In this document: in pieces, positions 34,408 through 43,450 of the stretch
Position numbering within the stretch: position 1 is the stretch's first letter
Layout: each line of letters starts with the position of its first letter
Assembly (NCBI GenBank): GCA_016124495.1
Contig: WGNP01000012.1
Span: 1 to 64,000 of the forward strand
Source: Hyphomonas sp.
GTDB lineage: Bacteria > Pseudomonadota > Alphaproteobacteria > Caulobacterales > Hyphomonadaceae
Reading direction: 5' to 3'
DNA: 64,000 nucleotides
Notes under the pieces: model-generated
Told to the model about the DNA's origin: nothing
The model's input: only the letters and a program-made list of their open reading frames with translations
Database searches by the model: none
Made by a program: the position numbers and the translations under genes

Positions 34408-34856
34408 AGGGCGATCATCACATGATCCTGCGCGTTATCGCGAAGTGCCTGATTCCGTTGATCGTGATCTATGCCTTTTACGTGCAGTTCCATGGCGAAG
34501 TCAGCGCAGGCGGCGCCTTCCAGGCGGGTGTTGTGCTGGCGGTGGCGCTTATCCTCAACGCACTCGTCTTCGGTCTCACCGCCACGATGCGCGCCGTGCC
34601 GCCCTGGTTCACCCGCTCGCTCTCGGCGGTCGGCGTCATGATCTATGCCGGCGTCGGCGTCTGGGCGATGCTGAAGGGCGGGCACTATCTCGAATATCAG
34701 GCCCTCTTCGGCGAAGGCCCTGGCGGCCATGATGGCCAGCATGCTGGCATCATCATCATTGAAGTCGGCGTATTGTTTGCCGTGTCCGGCGCCCTTACGA
34801 CGATCTTCTATGCATTGGCCGGGCGCGTTGCCGAAATCCGTGACGAGGACTGGTAG
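34404..34856 (+). CDS. mrpB: Mrp antiporter subunit B
   Basis: A 150-residue protein with four membrane helices. ILRVIAKCLIPLIVIYAFYV and the FHGEVSAGGAFQAGVVLAVA segment are the MnhB signature, and GIIIIEVGVLFAVSGALTTI is the last helix. A His/Gly-rich loop, EGPGGHDGQHAG, separates the last two helices. It overlaps the preceding gene by 4 bases. Confidence 0.93.
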   Translation: MKGDHHMILRVIAKCLIPLIVIYAFYVQFHGEVSAGGAFQAGVVLAVALILNALVFGLTATMRAVPPWFTRSLSAVGVMIYAGVGVWAMLKGGHYLEYQALFGEGPGGHDGQHAGIIIIEVGVLFAVSGALTTIFYALAGRVAEIRDEDW

Positions 34857-34858
34857 AG

Positions 34859-35356
34859 ATGTGGGAATTCATTCTTGACCGCGCAGGTTACTGGGCGATC
34901 ATCGGCTTGATGATGATCGGACTCTTCATCGCATTTTCGTCGGAGAACCTGATCAAGCGCCTCGTCGGCCTCTCCCTGTTCATGACGACGATCTGCCTGT
35001 TCTACGTCACGCTTGGCAAGGTCACCGGCGGCACCGCTCCGATCCTCCTGAAAGAAGACATGCCCTATGGCGGCGCCGGCTATACTGCCGCTGAGCCGGA
35101 TACCCAGCTTGTCGCTACCGGCGGTGAGCGCTTTGCCGAACTCGTCCATACCTATTCCAATCCGCTGCCCCACGTCCTGATGCTGACGGCTATCGTCGTC
35201 GGCGTTGCCACGCTGTCGGTCGGCCTCGCGCTGATCGTGCGCATCCGTGAAGCCTATGGCTCGATCGAGGCGGACGAACTTCGTGCGATCGACATCGAGA
35301 CTGCGATTGCGCAGGAAGCGGAAGCCGAAAAAGACCAGCACGAGGCTGCGGCATGA
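34859..35356 (+). CDS. mrpC: Mrp antiporter subunit C (NuoK-like)
   Basis: A 165-residue protein with three helices homologous to NuoK of complex I. The core IIGLMMIGLFIAFSSENLIK and the third helix LPHVLMLTAIVVGVATLSVG, ALIVRI match the family. The insert GEDM-like loop between helices 2 and 3 is longer than in NuoK, as is normal for MrpC. It starts 2 bases after mrpB and overlaps mrpD by 4. Confidence 0.93.
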   Translation: MWEFILDRAGYWAIIGLMMIGLFIAFSSENLIKRLVGLSLFMTTICLFYVTLGKVTGGTAPILLKEDMPYGGAGYTAAEPDTQLVATGGERFAELVHTYSNPLPHVLMLTAIVVGVATLSVGLALIVRIREAYGSIEADELRAIDIETAIAQEAEAEKDQHEAAA

Positions 35357-36885
35357 TTCTCGAATCCCTGCTTGTCTCGGCGCCGGAATGGGCGATCGAT
35401 CATGCGCCCGTACTGATTCCGGTCGTGCCGCTTATTATGGCGGCAATGCTGGCGCTCAGCCCCAGCGGCCGCCTGTCCTGGATCCTCTCGATGGTGGCCA
35501 CCGCCGCCTCGTTCTATTTCGCCCTGCTGACGCTCGGCCGCATCCAGTCCGCGCCCGGCGGCATCATCGAATACTGGATCGGTAACTGGGACGTGATCGG
35601 CATCGAGTTCCGCGTCGATGCGCTGAACGCGATGATCCTGCTGCTGGTCACCGGCATGGGCTTCCTCGCGTCCATCTTCGCTTGGTCGACCATCGTGGCG
35701 GAGGTGCAGAAACAGAAGATATCGCTTTTCCTCAGCGCTTTCCTCCTGTGCTTCGCGGGCCTCTGCGGCGTTACCGCCACCGGCGACGCGTTCAACCTCT
35801 TCGTCTTCCTCGAGATCAGTTCGCTGTCGACTTATGTCCTTGTGGCAATGGGCGCCTCGCGCGACCGCCGCGCCCTGACTTCCGCGTTCGACTACCTGAT
35901 CATGGGCACACTCGGCGCCAGCTTCTACATCATCGGCGTCGGCTTCCTGTATGCGGCCACCGGCACCCTCAACATGGCCGAACTCGCCGCCCAGCTGCCT
36001 GCGCTTTCCGGCAACCGCTCGGTTCAGGTCGGCTTTGCGTTCATCATCGTCGGCCTTGGCCTGAAGGCCGCCATGTGGCCGCTGCACCAGTGGCTGCCGA
36101 ACGCCTATGCCTATAGTCCCAGCTTCGTGACGATGTTCCTCGCCGCGACCGCGACCAAGGTGGCGCTCTACGCGATGATCCGCTGGCTCTTCACTATCTT
36201 CAATCCGGACTACGCGTTCGAACAGGCAATCTTCACCTTCATCCTGGCGCCGCTCGGAATTGCTGCGATGGTGATCTGTTCTTTCCAGGCCGTGTTCCAG
36301 ACCGATGTGCGCCGCATGCTCGCCTACTCGTCGGTGGCGCAGGTCGGCTACATGATCCTTGGGATCTCGATCGCCACCACGGCCGGTGTTGCGGCAGGCC
36401 TGCTTCACCTGTTCAACCACTCCTTGATTAAGGGCGCGCTGTTCATGGCGATCGCCGGCATCTGCATCAACTACAAAGGCACTACGATCCGCGACTTCGC
36501 GGGTCTTGGCCGCTCGGCGCCGTTCACCATGGCGGCTTTCGCCATTGCCGCCCTCTCGCTGATCGGCGTGCCGCTGACGGCGGGCTTCATCTCAAAGCTG
36601 CAGCTGGGCTATGCCTTGTTCGAGCACGGTTGGTGGTGGGCGGTGCTCCTGGTTGTGTTCTCCAGCTTCCTCGCCGTCCTCTATGTCGGCAGGATACTGC
36701 AATCCATCTTCTTCATGCCGCCCGCCAATCCCCGCAAGACCCGGAAGGAGGCGCCTCTGCTGCTACTCGTGCCGCTCTGGATCCTTGCCCTCGCCAACAT
36801 CTATTTCGGCATCGATGCCAACTTCCCCGCGGGTCTCGCCCGTGACGGCGCCATTGCTGCCCTCGGCCTGGAGGCGTTCCAATGA
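35353..36885 (+). CDS. mrpD: Mrp antiporter subunit D, proton-channel subunit
   Basis: A 510-residue, roughly 14-helix protein homologous to NuoL/M/N. Two functionally key residues are in place: the Glu of helix 5 (E154 in LFVFLEISSLSTY) and the Lys of helix 7 (K238 in GLKAAMWPLHQWLP). LAYSSVAQVGYMILG and LFNHSLIKGALFMAI are further conserved blocks. It is the first of three such subunits in this operon, each likely carrying a proton or cation path. Confidence 0.94.
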   Translation: MILESLLVSAPEWAIDHAPVLIPVVPLIMAAMLALSPSGRLSWILSMVATAASFYFALLTLGRIQSAPGGIIEYWIGNWDVIGIEFRVDALNAMILLLVTGMGFLASIFAWSTIVAEVQKQKISLFLSAFLLCFAGLCGVTATGDAFNLFVFLEISSLSTYVLVAMGASRDRRALTSAFDYLIMGTLGASFYIIGVGFLYAATGTLNMAELAAQLPALSGNRSVQVGFAFIIVGLGLKAAMWPLHQWLPNAYAYSPSFVTMFLAATATKVALYAMIRWLFTIFNPDYAFEQAIFTFILAPLGIAAMVICSFQAVFQTDVRRMLAYSSVAQVGYMILGISIATTAGVAAGLLHLFNHSLIKGALFMAIAGICINYKGTTIRDFAGLGRSAPFTMAAFAIAALSLIGVPLTAGFISKLQLGYALFEHGWWWAVLLVVFSSFLAVLYVGRILQSIFFMPPANPRKTRKEAPLLLLVPLWILALANIYFGIDANFPAGLARDGAIAALGLEAFQ

Positions 36886-38387
36886 CGCCGGAATTCCTGA
36901 TAGCCGCCGCTCTGGTCCTGCCGCTCATCATCGCGGCCGGCATCGCCGCGCTCGGCAAGTTCCCGAACCTGCGCGAAGGCGTCACGATCGTCGGATCTTT
37001 CGCACTGTTCGCGGTGGTAGTGCAGCTGACGATGATGGTCTCGGCCGGCCAGCGCCCCGAACTCTTCATCGGTGAAGCGGTGCCGGGCCTCGCCTTCGCC
37101 TTCAGGCTGGAACCGCTCGGGGCGCTCTTTGCTGTCGTCGCCAGCGGTCTGTGGATCGTGAACTCGTTCTATTCCATCGGCTACATGCGCGGGAACCGCG
37201 AGCGCAACCAGACGCGTTTCTACATCTGCTTCGCCCTCGCCATCTGCGGCGCCATGGGTGTCGCGATGTCTGGCAACCTTTTCACGCTCTTCGTCTTTTA
37301 CGAAGTCCTCACGCTGTCGACCTACCCGCTTGTCGCACACAAGGGGGACGCGGCCGCCCAGCGCGGCGCGCGCATCTACCTGCTCACGCTGCTTGGTACG
37401 TCCATCGGCTTCTTCCTTACCGCCGTGATGTGGACATGGGCGCTCGCCGGCCAGAGACTCGACTTCGTCGATGGCGGCCTGCTGGCCGGTGTCGCCATGT
37501 CGCCGGTCGTCGCCAGCGCGCTTCTGCTGCTCTTCGTTTTCGGTCTGGGCAAGGCGGCGCTGATGCCGTTCCACTTCTGGCTCCCTAACGCGATGGTTGC
37601 GCCGACCCCTGTCTCGGCTCTGCTGCACGCTGTGGCCGTCGTGAAGGCCGGCGTGTTCGCGGTGATGAAGATTTCCGTCTATATCTTCGGTGTGGACCTG
37701 ATGAACGCCACGCCTTCGGCAGATTTCCTGATCATCGTTGCCTGTGTGACCATTGTTCTCGCTTCTCTGATCGCGATGACCAAGGACAATCTCAAGGCCC
37801 GGCTCGCTTATTCGACCATTGCCCAGCTGGCTTATGTTACGCTAGGCGCCTTGCTCGCCACGCAGGCTGGCATGATGGGCGGCTCGCTGCAGATCGCTGC
37901 GCATGCTGCCGGCAAGATCACCCTCTTCATGTGCGCCGGCGCGATATATGTCGCGACGGGCCTGACCAATGTCTCGGACATGAAAGGCCTCGGCCGGAAG
38001 ATGCCGATCGTATTCATCGCCTTCTTTGTCGCCTCGCTGTCGATCATCGGTATTCCGCCGCTGGCCGGAGCCTGGCCGAAATACGAGCTGATGCAGGGCG
38101 CTGTAGATGGCGGTGCGGACTGGGTGCTCGCTGTGCTGATCATCTCCTCGCTGCTCAACATCGCCTACCTGCTGCCGATACCGATCCTGGCGCTGATGCC
38201 GCTGCCGGGCACCAAGCCGCCTAAGGAATTCAAGCGGCCAGGCGGGGCGCCCGCCCTTACCGTCGCCGCGCCGGCCTTTACGGCGGCGCTGTGCGTTCTC
38301 CTGTTTTTCATGATCACCCCGATCAGCAACTTCCTCGCGCCTGCCTTTGAGGCGCCCGGCACACTCATCGAGGCGGAGCTGCCATGA
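36882..38387 (+). CDS. Second MrpD/NuoL-like antiporter subunit
   Basis: A 501-residue membrane protein of the same fold as MrpD. The helix-5 Glu is E141 in LFVFYEVLTLSTYPL and the helix-7 Lys is K224 in GLGKAALMPFHFWLP. Close to the Lys are PTPVSALLHAVAVVKAGVFA, the usual broken-helix block, and TIAQLAYVTLG. It overlaps mrpD by 4 bases. It could replace part of the missing MrpA N-terminal domain. Confidence 0.92.
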   Translation: MTPEFLIAAALVLPLIIAAGIAALGKFPNLREGVTIVGSFALFAVVVQLTMMVSAGQRPELFIGEAVPGLAFAFRLEPLGALFAVVASGLWIVNSFYSIGYMRGNRERNQTRFYICFALAICGAMGVAMSGNLFTLFVFYEVLTLSTYPLVAHKGDAAAQRGARIYLLTLLGTSIGFFLTAVMWTWALAGQRLDFVDGGLLAGVAMSPVVASALLLLFVFGLGKAALMPFHFWLPNAMVAPTPVSALLHAVAVVKAGVFAVMKISVYIFGVDLMNATPSADFLIIVACVTIVLASLIAMTKDNLKARLAYSTIAQLAYVTLGALLATQAGMMGGSLQIAAHAAGKITLFMCAGAIYVATGLTNVSDMKGLGRKMPIVFIAFFVASLSIIGIPPLAGAWPKYELMQGAVDGGADWVLAVLIISSLLNIAYLLPIPILALMPLPGTKPPKEFKRPGGAPALTVAAPAFTAALCVLLFFMITPISNFLAPAFEAPGTLIEAELP

Positions 38388-38824
38388 CCGACGAAACGCC
38401 AACTGGCCGCGATACCTCGGGCCGCTTCGTCAAGCGCGCGGTAGAGACCGTGAACGCGATGAGCCGCACCAATGACGAGGGCATCCATCCCATGTCGAAA
38501 GTCCTTTTCGGCTGGACCGAGACAAAGAACATCGGCGCCATCCTGTTCTGGGTGCTGGCAGGCCTGTCGATCATCCTTGTGCTCGCCGATCTCATGATCG
38601 ACCGGCACGAATACTTCAACTTCGCCGAATCCATCGGCTTCTTCGGCCTTTGGGGTTTCCTCTCCTTCTCCTTCGTCGTGCTCATGGGTTGGCCGCTCGG
38701 CCGACTGCTGCGCCGCGACGAGAACTATTACGGCGATGCCGGCGGCCCGCCGGACGACATCGATCCTGGCCTCGATGGCAAGCCTCTCGGAGGCGGCCAT
38801 GCCCCGCACGGAGGAGAGCACTGA
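38384..38824 (+). CDS. Two-helix protein of the Mrp-like operon
   Basis: A 146-residue protein with a charged N-terminus (about 55 residues, DTSGRFVKRAVETVNAMSRT), two membrane helices (ILFWVLAGLSIILVLADLMI and IGFFGLWGFLSFSFVVLMGW) and a Gly/Pro/His-rich C-terminus. Not one of the seven standard Mrp subunits. It overlaps both neighbours (4 bases upstream, 1 base downstream), so it is part of the complex or its assembly by context. Function unknown. Confidence 0.8.
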   Translation: MTDETPTGRDTSGRFVKRAVETVNAMSRTNDEGIHPMSKVLFGWTETKNIGAILFWVLAGLSIILVLADLMIDRHEYFNFAESIGFFGLWGFLSFSFVVLMGWPLGRLLRRDENYYGDAGGPPDDIDPGLDGKPLGGGHAPHGGEH

Positions 38825-40569
38825 TGCCCGCCTTCCTTGCTGGCCTGAACCCCGGCTGGCTGCTGATTGCCGCCGGCCTCCTGGCCCTGTTCGTCCGGGT
38901 ACGCGTCGTTCGCCAGGTGATCACCATTGCGGCGCCGATCCTCGGCATCCTGCTGCTGTCCGGCACCCCGCACGGCGTTGACCTGCTGACCCATGAAACG
39001 CTCAGCATCACGCTGTCATTCTACCATGTAGACAGCCTCAGCTTCCTGTTTGGCCTGGCCTTTCTGATCGCCGCACTGCTCAACGCCATCTATGCTCTGC
39101 ACACGGACAACCGTATCCAGGACGGTATGGCGCTCGCCTATGCCGGGGCCGCCGTATCGGCGGTCTTCTCCGGCGACCTTCTCACGCTGTTCGTGTTCTG
39201 GGAACTGACCGCCGTCACCTCGGTTTTCCTGATCCTGCAAGCCGGCACCCGCGCTGCCTACTTCGCCTCGATGCGCTATCTCGGCGTCCAGATCCTTTCG
39301 GGCGTCCTTCTGCTCGCGGGCATCGCCTATGTCTGGAACGCCACCGGCAGCCTCTCGATCGCCGCCTTCACCAGCCTCGATCAGCCGGGCGCGCTGATCA
39401 TCTTCATCGCCTTCGGCATCAAGGCGGCGTTCCCGTTCCTGCACAACTGGCTGCAGGATTCCTATCCGAAGGCATCGGTCGTGGGCGCGGTAGTCCTCTC
39501 TGCGTTCACTACCAAGCTCGCTGTCTATGCCTTCGCGCGCATGTTCCCCGGCCAGGACGAGCTGATCTGGATCGGCGCGATCATGACCGTCTTCCCGGTC
39601 TTCTTCGCTGTCATCGAAAACGACCTGCGCCGCGTGCTGGCCTATTCTACCAACAACCAGGTCGGCTTCATGATCTGCGCCATCGGCGTCGGAACGCCGC
39701 TCGCGCTTAACGGCGCGGTGGCTCACGCCTTTGCCGACATCCTCTTCAAGGGCCTGTTGTTCATGTCGATGGGCGCCGTCCTCTACCGGACCGGTACCAC
39801 CAAGGCGAACGAACTCGGCGGCCTCTACCGCACGATGCCCTGGACCACGCTCTTCTGCCTTATCGGCGCCATCTCGATATCGGCGATGCCGCTCTTTTCG
39901 GCCTTCGTCACCAAGTCGATGATCCTGTCTGCGGTCGCCTCCACCGGCATGATCGTCGTCTGGCTGATGCTGATGTTCGCTTCGGCTGGCGTGCTCGAAC
40001 ATTCGGGCATCAAGATCCCGTACTTCGCCTTCTTCGGCCACGACAGCGGTAAGCGCGTAAAGGAAGCGCCATTCAACATGCTCCTCGCAATGGGCATGGC
40101 GTCCTTCCTTTGCATCGCCATCGGCCTGCCGGCTTTCCTGCCGGGCTTCGGTTATGAATGGCTCTACAGCCTGCTGCCATACCCGATCGAAGCGGCCAAC
40201 TATCAGCCCTTCACGCTAAGCCATATCCTGGCTCAGCTGCAGCTTCTGGCACTCGCCGTCTTCGCCTTCATCTTGCTCCAGCGCCTCGGCCTCTACCCGC
40301 CCGAGAAGCCGGGTGTCATTCTCGATACCGACTGGACCTATCGCAAGGTCGGCTACGGCGCTGTCCGCTGGATCGACACGGTCTGGGCCAAGCTCGGCCT
40401 GGCCATGACGGCGGTCTTCCGGGGTTTTTCCGAGCGCACCTACGACCGTCTGGTAGACGCGTTCAGCCCGCGCGGCGTCCTGTCCAGAAACCCCGTTTCA
40501 CGCGGAATGGCGGTCTGGACCGCCGTGATTCTCGCGCTCGTCCTGCTCGTGAGCTACCTGACAAGCTGA
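38824..40569 (+). CDS. Third MrpD/NuoL-like antiporter subunit
   Basis: A 581-residue protein, last in the operon. The helix-5 Glu is E127 in LFVFWELTAVTSVFL and the helix-7 Lys is K200 in GIKAAFPFLHNWLQD. LAYSTNNQVGFMICAIG and AHAFADILFKGLLFMSMG are conserved. A long extension after the core (residues about 480-581) includes YDRLVDAFSPRGVLSRNP and one more helix, perhaps a lateral helix as in NuoL/MrpA. The ATG at 38824 shares a base with the preceding stop; the frame upstream is antisense noise. Confidence 0.92.
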   Translation: MPAFLAGLNPGWLLIAAGLLALFVRVRVVRQVITIAAPILGILLLSGTPHGVDLLTHETLSITLSFYHVDSLSFLFGLAFLIAALLNAIYALHTDNRIQDGMALAYAGAAVSAVFSGDLLTLFVFWELTAVTSVFLILQAGTRAAYFASMRYLGVQILSGVLLLAGIAYVWNATGSLSIAAFTSLDQPGALIIFIAFGIKAAFPFLHNWLQDSYPKASVVGAVVLSAFTTKLAVYAFARMFPGQDELIWIGAIMTVFPVFFAVIENDLRRVLAYSTNNQVGFMICAIGVGTPLALNGAVAHAFADILFKGLLFMSMGAVLYRTGTTKANELGGLYRTMPWTTLFCLIGAISISAMPLFSAFVTKSMILSAVASTGMIVVWLMLMFASAGVLEHSGIKIPYFAFFGHDSGKRVKEAPFNMLLAMGMASFLCIAIGLPAFLPGFGYEWLYSLLPYPIEAANYQPFTLSHILAQLQLLALAVFAFILLQRLGLYPPEKPGVILDTDWTYRKVGYGAVRWIDTVWAKLGLAMTAVFRGFSERTYDRLVDAFSPRGVLSRNPVSRGMAVWTAVILALVLLVSYLTS

Positions 40570-40704
40570 AATCCCTGCAGTGGCGGGGTGACAAAATTAA
40601 GCCATATTACGCCCTGACACCCGAAAAACGGCTGGCCTAGGCCCGTCCGGCGTCCTTGGCGCGCGGGTGTCCGCAGCCGGCCCTTGCTGGGGAGGCAAGA
40701 GTCG

Positions 40705-41124
40705 ATGTTTGAAGGTGAAACAAATGCCATGGGCGGCGCCAATGTTGCGTATGCGACGGGAATCGTCTCGGCCTATGTTCGCAACAACACTCTGCAGACT
40801 AACGAGCTGCCGGACCTGATCCGCAGCGTCCATGCAGCGTTGATGGACTTATCGCGGCCGCCGGGCGAGGTGCCTGAGCCGCCGAAGCCTGCCGTGCCGG
40901 TCAAGAAGTCGATCTGCAAGGATTACCTGATCTGCCTGGAAGACGGGCTGAAGTTCAAATCCCTGAAACGCCACCTGCGGTCGAAGTATGGAATTTCGCC
41001 GGAAGAATACCGCGCCAGGTGGGGGCTGCCCGCAGATTACCCCATGGTGGCGCCCGGTTATTCGGAGAAGCGTTCAAAGCTCGCAAAGAAGATGGGTCTT
41101 GGACGCAACACTCGCGAAGAATAA
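40705..41124 (+). CDS. mucR: MucR/Ros-family transcriptional regulator
   Basis: A 139-residue zinc-finger regulator found almost only in Alphaproteobacteria. The zinc-finger block CKDYLICLEDGLKFKSLKRH is followed by LRSKYGISPEEYRARWGLP and YPMVAPGYSEKRSKLAKKMG, the standard MucR core. It binds AT-rich DNA and controls polysaccharide, motility and cell-cycle genes in relatives. GGAGG lies about 10 bases before the ATG; a TTG at 40684 is less likely. Confidence 0.95.
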   Translation: MFEGETNAMGGANVAYATGIVSAYVRNNTLQTNELPDLIRSVHAALMDLSRPPGEVPEPPKPAVPVKKSICKDYLICLEDGLKFKSLKRHLRSKYGISPEEYRARWGLPADYPMVAPGYSEKRSKLAKKMGLGRNTREE

Positions 41125-41265
41125 CCCAATAAAGCAAGCTTGTTCCGTATCCGGAATGAAATATTCCGTACACCAGTGTTGATAAATCCCTTCGAAGACT
41201 CTTGATCGGCGAGTCCACTCGCGCAATAGGTGAATCTACCGAATCACCACGGGGGTGGCGACAAC

Positions 41266-41754
41266 ATGTTCAACGAGCCGAATTTCTCCGGCGTGACCGA
41301 GGCCCAGCGCCTCCTGATCACCCATTGGTATGCGTGCCGGGCATCTGACGGCCTAGTCCCGCGCGACTCCATTGATCCGGGCATAGTGCGCAGCACGCTC
41401 GCCTGCCTGTCGGTCGTCGAAGTCAACGAAGAGGGCGAAGGCCGTTTCCGTATCGCCGGCTCCCGCCTGCGCGATATATTCGGCATGGACGTGCGCGGCC
41501 GCCGCATCGACGAAATCGCCGGCGCGCATGGTGAGTGCTACGCTCTCGGCCTGACTTCGGCGGTGGAGCGCGGCCTGCCGGTCGGCGGCGTCATAGAAAC
41601 GGGCGGGCGCTTGCACGCCTGGCTGCGCCTCCCGGTCGCCGACGATTGCGGCACCCTCACGATGGTCATTTGCCACGACGAACTGATCGCGAGCCGCCGC
41701 GCGCTGCTGCCCCCCTCCGACGCACCCGAAACCTCCCCGCGCTTTGCGGCTTGA
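41266..41754 (+). CDS. PAS-domain protein (PAS_5 type)
   Basis: A 162-residue protein. Most of it is a single PAS_5 domain, with LVPRDSIDPGIVRSTLACLS, then VVEVNEEGEGRFRIAGSRLR and IFGMDVRGRRIDEI, a pattern common in Alphaproteobacteria for proteins that lack any output domain. Ligand and partner unknown. GGGGGTGG precedes the ATG at 41266; a GTG at 41230 lacks support. Confidence 0.85.
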   Translation: MFNEPNFSGVTEAQRLLITHWYACRASDGLVPRDSIDPGIVRSTLACLSVVEVNEEGEGRFRIAGSRLRDIFGMDVRGRRIDEIAGAHGECYALGLTSAVERGLPVGGVIETGGRLHAWLRLPVADDCGTLTMVICHDELIASRRALLPPSDAPETSPRFAA

Positions 41755-41818
41755 ATGAAAGCAGCGGTCAGGAGCGGCCACGTCGGTCCTGAAAGATTTC
41801 CGGGGCGCGCGGGTTGAT

Positions 41819-42238
41819 CTAAACGCTGACGGCGGCCTGAGCGTCGGTTCGGATGCGGGTGAGCATAGAGGCCAGGCCGTTGGAACGCTGGGCGGTGAGG
41901 GCGCCGGTCACGCCGATCTCGTCGAGCAGGGCCTTCACGTCGAACTTCAGGATGTCCCCGGCCGTCTCGCCGGAATAGAGGCGCGTCAACAGCGCGATCA
42001 GGCCGGACACGATGATCGCATCGGACTCGGCGCGCACGTCCAGCCGTCCAGCTGCCACGTCCGTCACCATCCAGACCTGCGAAGCGCACCCGCGCACCCG
42101 GGTCTCTTCGCTGCGTTCATCCGGCGCCAGCGGCGGGTTTGCCTTGCCGAGATCAATCAGGTGCGCATACCGCGCCTCCCAATCCTCAAGCCAGGAGAAT
42201 TCTTCCCGTATGTCTGCCGCTTTGGTCTCGATACTCAT
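41819..42238 (-). CDS. sufE: Cysteine desulfuration protein SufE
   Basis: A 139-residue sulfur carrier that accepts sulfur from SufS for iron-sulfur cluster assembly. The acceptor cysteine is C51 in ETRVRGCASQVWM. IREEFSWLEDWEARYAHLID near the start is typical. No other suf genes are nearby, which is common for sufE in this group. It is convergent with the PAS gene. Confidence 0.96.
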   Translation of the reverse strand: MSIETKAADIREEFSWLEDWEARYAHLIDLGKANPPLAPDERSEETRVRGCASQVWMVTDVAAGRLDVRAESDAIIVSGLIALLTRLYSGETAGDILKFDVKALLDEIGVTGALTAQRSNGLASMLTRIRTDAQAAVSV

Positions 42239-42265
42239 GGGTCTTCATATGAGTTGTAAAACCCC

Positions 42266-42300
42266 AAAAGAAAACCCCGGCGGGCCAGTGCCTGCCGGGG
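42266..42300 (-). terminator. Rho-independent terminator after the exported-protein gene
   Basis: On the minus strand, CCCCGGCAGGC-ACTG-GCCCGCCGGGG followed by TTTTCTTTT. The stem is 11 pairs with one mismatch. It ends 33 bases past the stop of the 42334-43299 gene and lies just before sufE, separating the two transcripts. Confidence 0.9.
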
Positions 42301-42333
42301 CTCGGGTTGCAGAGTGAGTCTGGAGCGTGTGGG

Positions 42334-43299
42334 CTATTTATAGACGTTGCCGAGACAGTCAGCGACCTCCGTCAGCGTATGCTGGCTGATGCAGTGCGGC
42401 AGCTCGAATTCCTGGCCGACCCCGGCGACGCAGCCCTGCAGCTGAAGGTTCTGCATCTTGAGGCAGCTCTGAACCGCCGGTTCCATCATGACCTTGGCAA
42501 GGCGGGCCTGGTCGACCGAGCCGGCGCCGATGACACGCATGGCGGCGAGCGAGGCGATCTGGTTGGCGACGGCTTCCTTACCGAACGCGACGTTCTCGCG
42601 CTTGCCGGTGAAGCCGCTGGTGAGGAAGGCGGGCAAGCGCACGGCGCCGGCGACATCTTCCGTAGTTGCGGCAGCGGTGATGATACCGGCCTTTGTGTCG
42701 CCCGAGAGGGGCGCGGCGCTCGTGAGGGCGGTGACGATCAGGTTGTCAGCTGGTTTGCCCTTGCCCTGCAGCACCTTCACGACCTCGGCGCGCTGGCCAC
42801 CATTGCGAATGCGCGATTTCGCCCAGCCATAGCCTTGCAGCGAATAGCCCTGTTCCTTCACGATCGCCGCGGAGGAGTAGATTTTCGGCAGGTCAGAGTC
42901 GGTGACCGCAATCGCGCCGCCAACGGCATTGTCGCCGCCTGCGAGCGAGCGGGCGTAACTGTTGCCGGCGGCGAAGCTTTTCATCACCGGCTCACGGCCA
43001 TAGTAGGCTTCGATTTTGCGCACGGTGGCGCTGAATTCGGGATCCTGCGACGCGACCAGCGCCGAGTACGCCATCCAGCCGCGCGTCAGCTGATCGGCAT
43101 TATAGGCACCCAGCGTGTTCAGCGCGGAATCGATATCGCCCGCATCCTTGAATGGTTTAGCCGCCACGTCTTCTGCGTCCGACTGGTACGTCATGTAAAC
43201 GGCAGCACTTTCCGAGATCGGATCGGCTTTCTGTGCCGACGCGCCAGTTGCAAGTCCAAAGCCGCAAACCAGTGCAGCAACCACCCCAGAGGTCTTCAT
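42334..43299 (-). CDS. Exported conserved hypothetical protein
   Basis: A 321-residue protein with a signal peptide: MKTSGVVAALVCGFGLATG, cleavage expected after ASA near residue 22. The mature part is helical and repetitive, with paired Cys residues near the C-terminus (VQSCLKMQNLQLQGC, then LPHCISQ and VADCLG) that may form periplasmic disulfides. I do not recognise the family; similar proteins appear in Hyphomonadaceae. The ATG at 43299 has GGGAG 6 bases upstream. It is followed by a strong terminator. Confidence 0.75.
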   Translation of the reverse strand: MKTSGVVAALVCGFGLATGASAQKADPISESAAVYMTYQSDAEDVAAKPFKDAGDIDSALNTLGAYNADQLTRGWMAYSALVASQDPEFSATVRKIEAYYGREPVMKSFAAGNSYARSLAGGDNAVGGAIAVTDSDLPKIYSSAAIVKEQGYSLQGYGWAKSRIRNGGQRAEVVKVLQGKGKPADNLIVTALTSAAPLSGDTKAGIITAAATTEDVAGAVRLPAFLTSGFTGKRENVAFGKEAVANQIASLAAMRVIGAGSVDQARLAKVMMEPAVQSCLKMQNLQLQGCVAGVGQEFELPHCISQHTLTEVADCLGNVYK

Positions 43300-43450
43300 C
43301 CTAAACTCCCTCACGCGTCACATGATCAGTGATGCCCGAACTTCCCGGTATGGGGAACCATGCCTTGTATGATTTGCGCATTACAAATACAGCAGACCGG
43401 GCACCTGACCTGGCAAGAATGCCTAACAATTCTCTATGGGGTGTTAAGAC

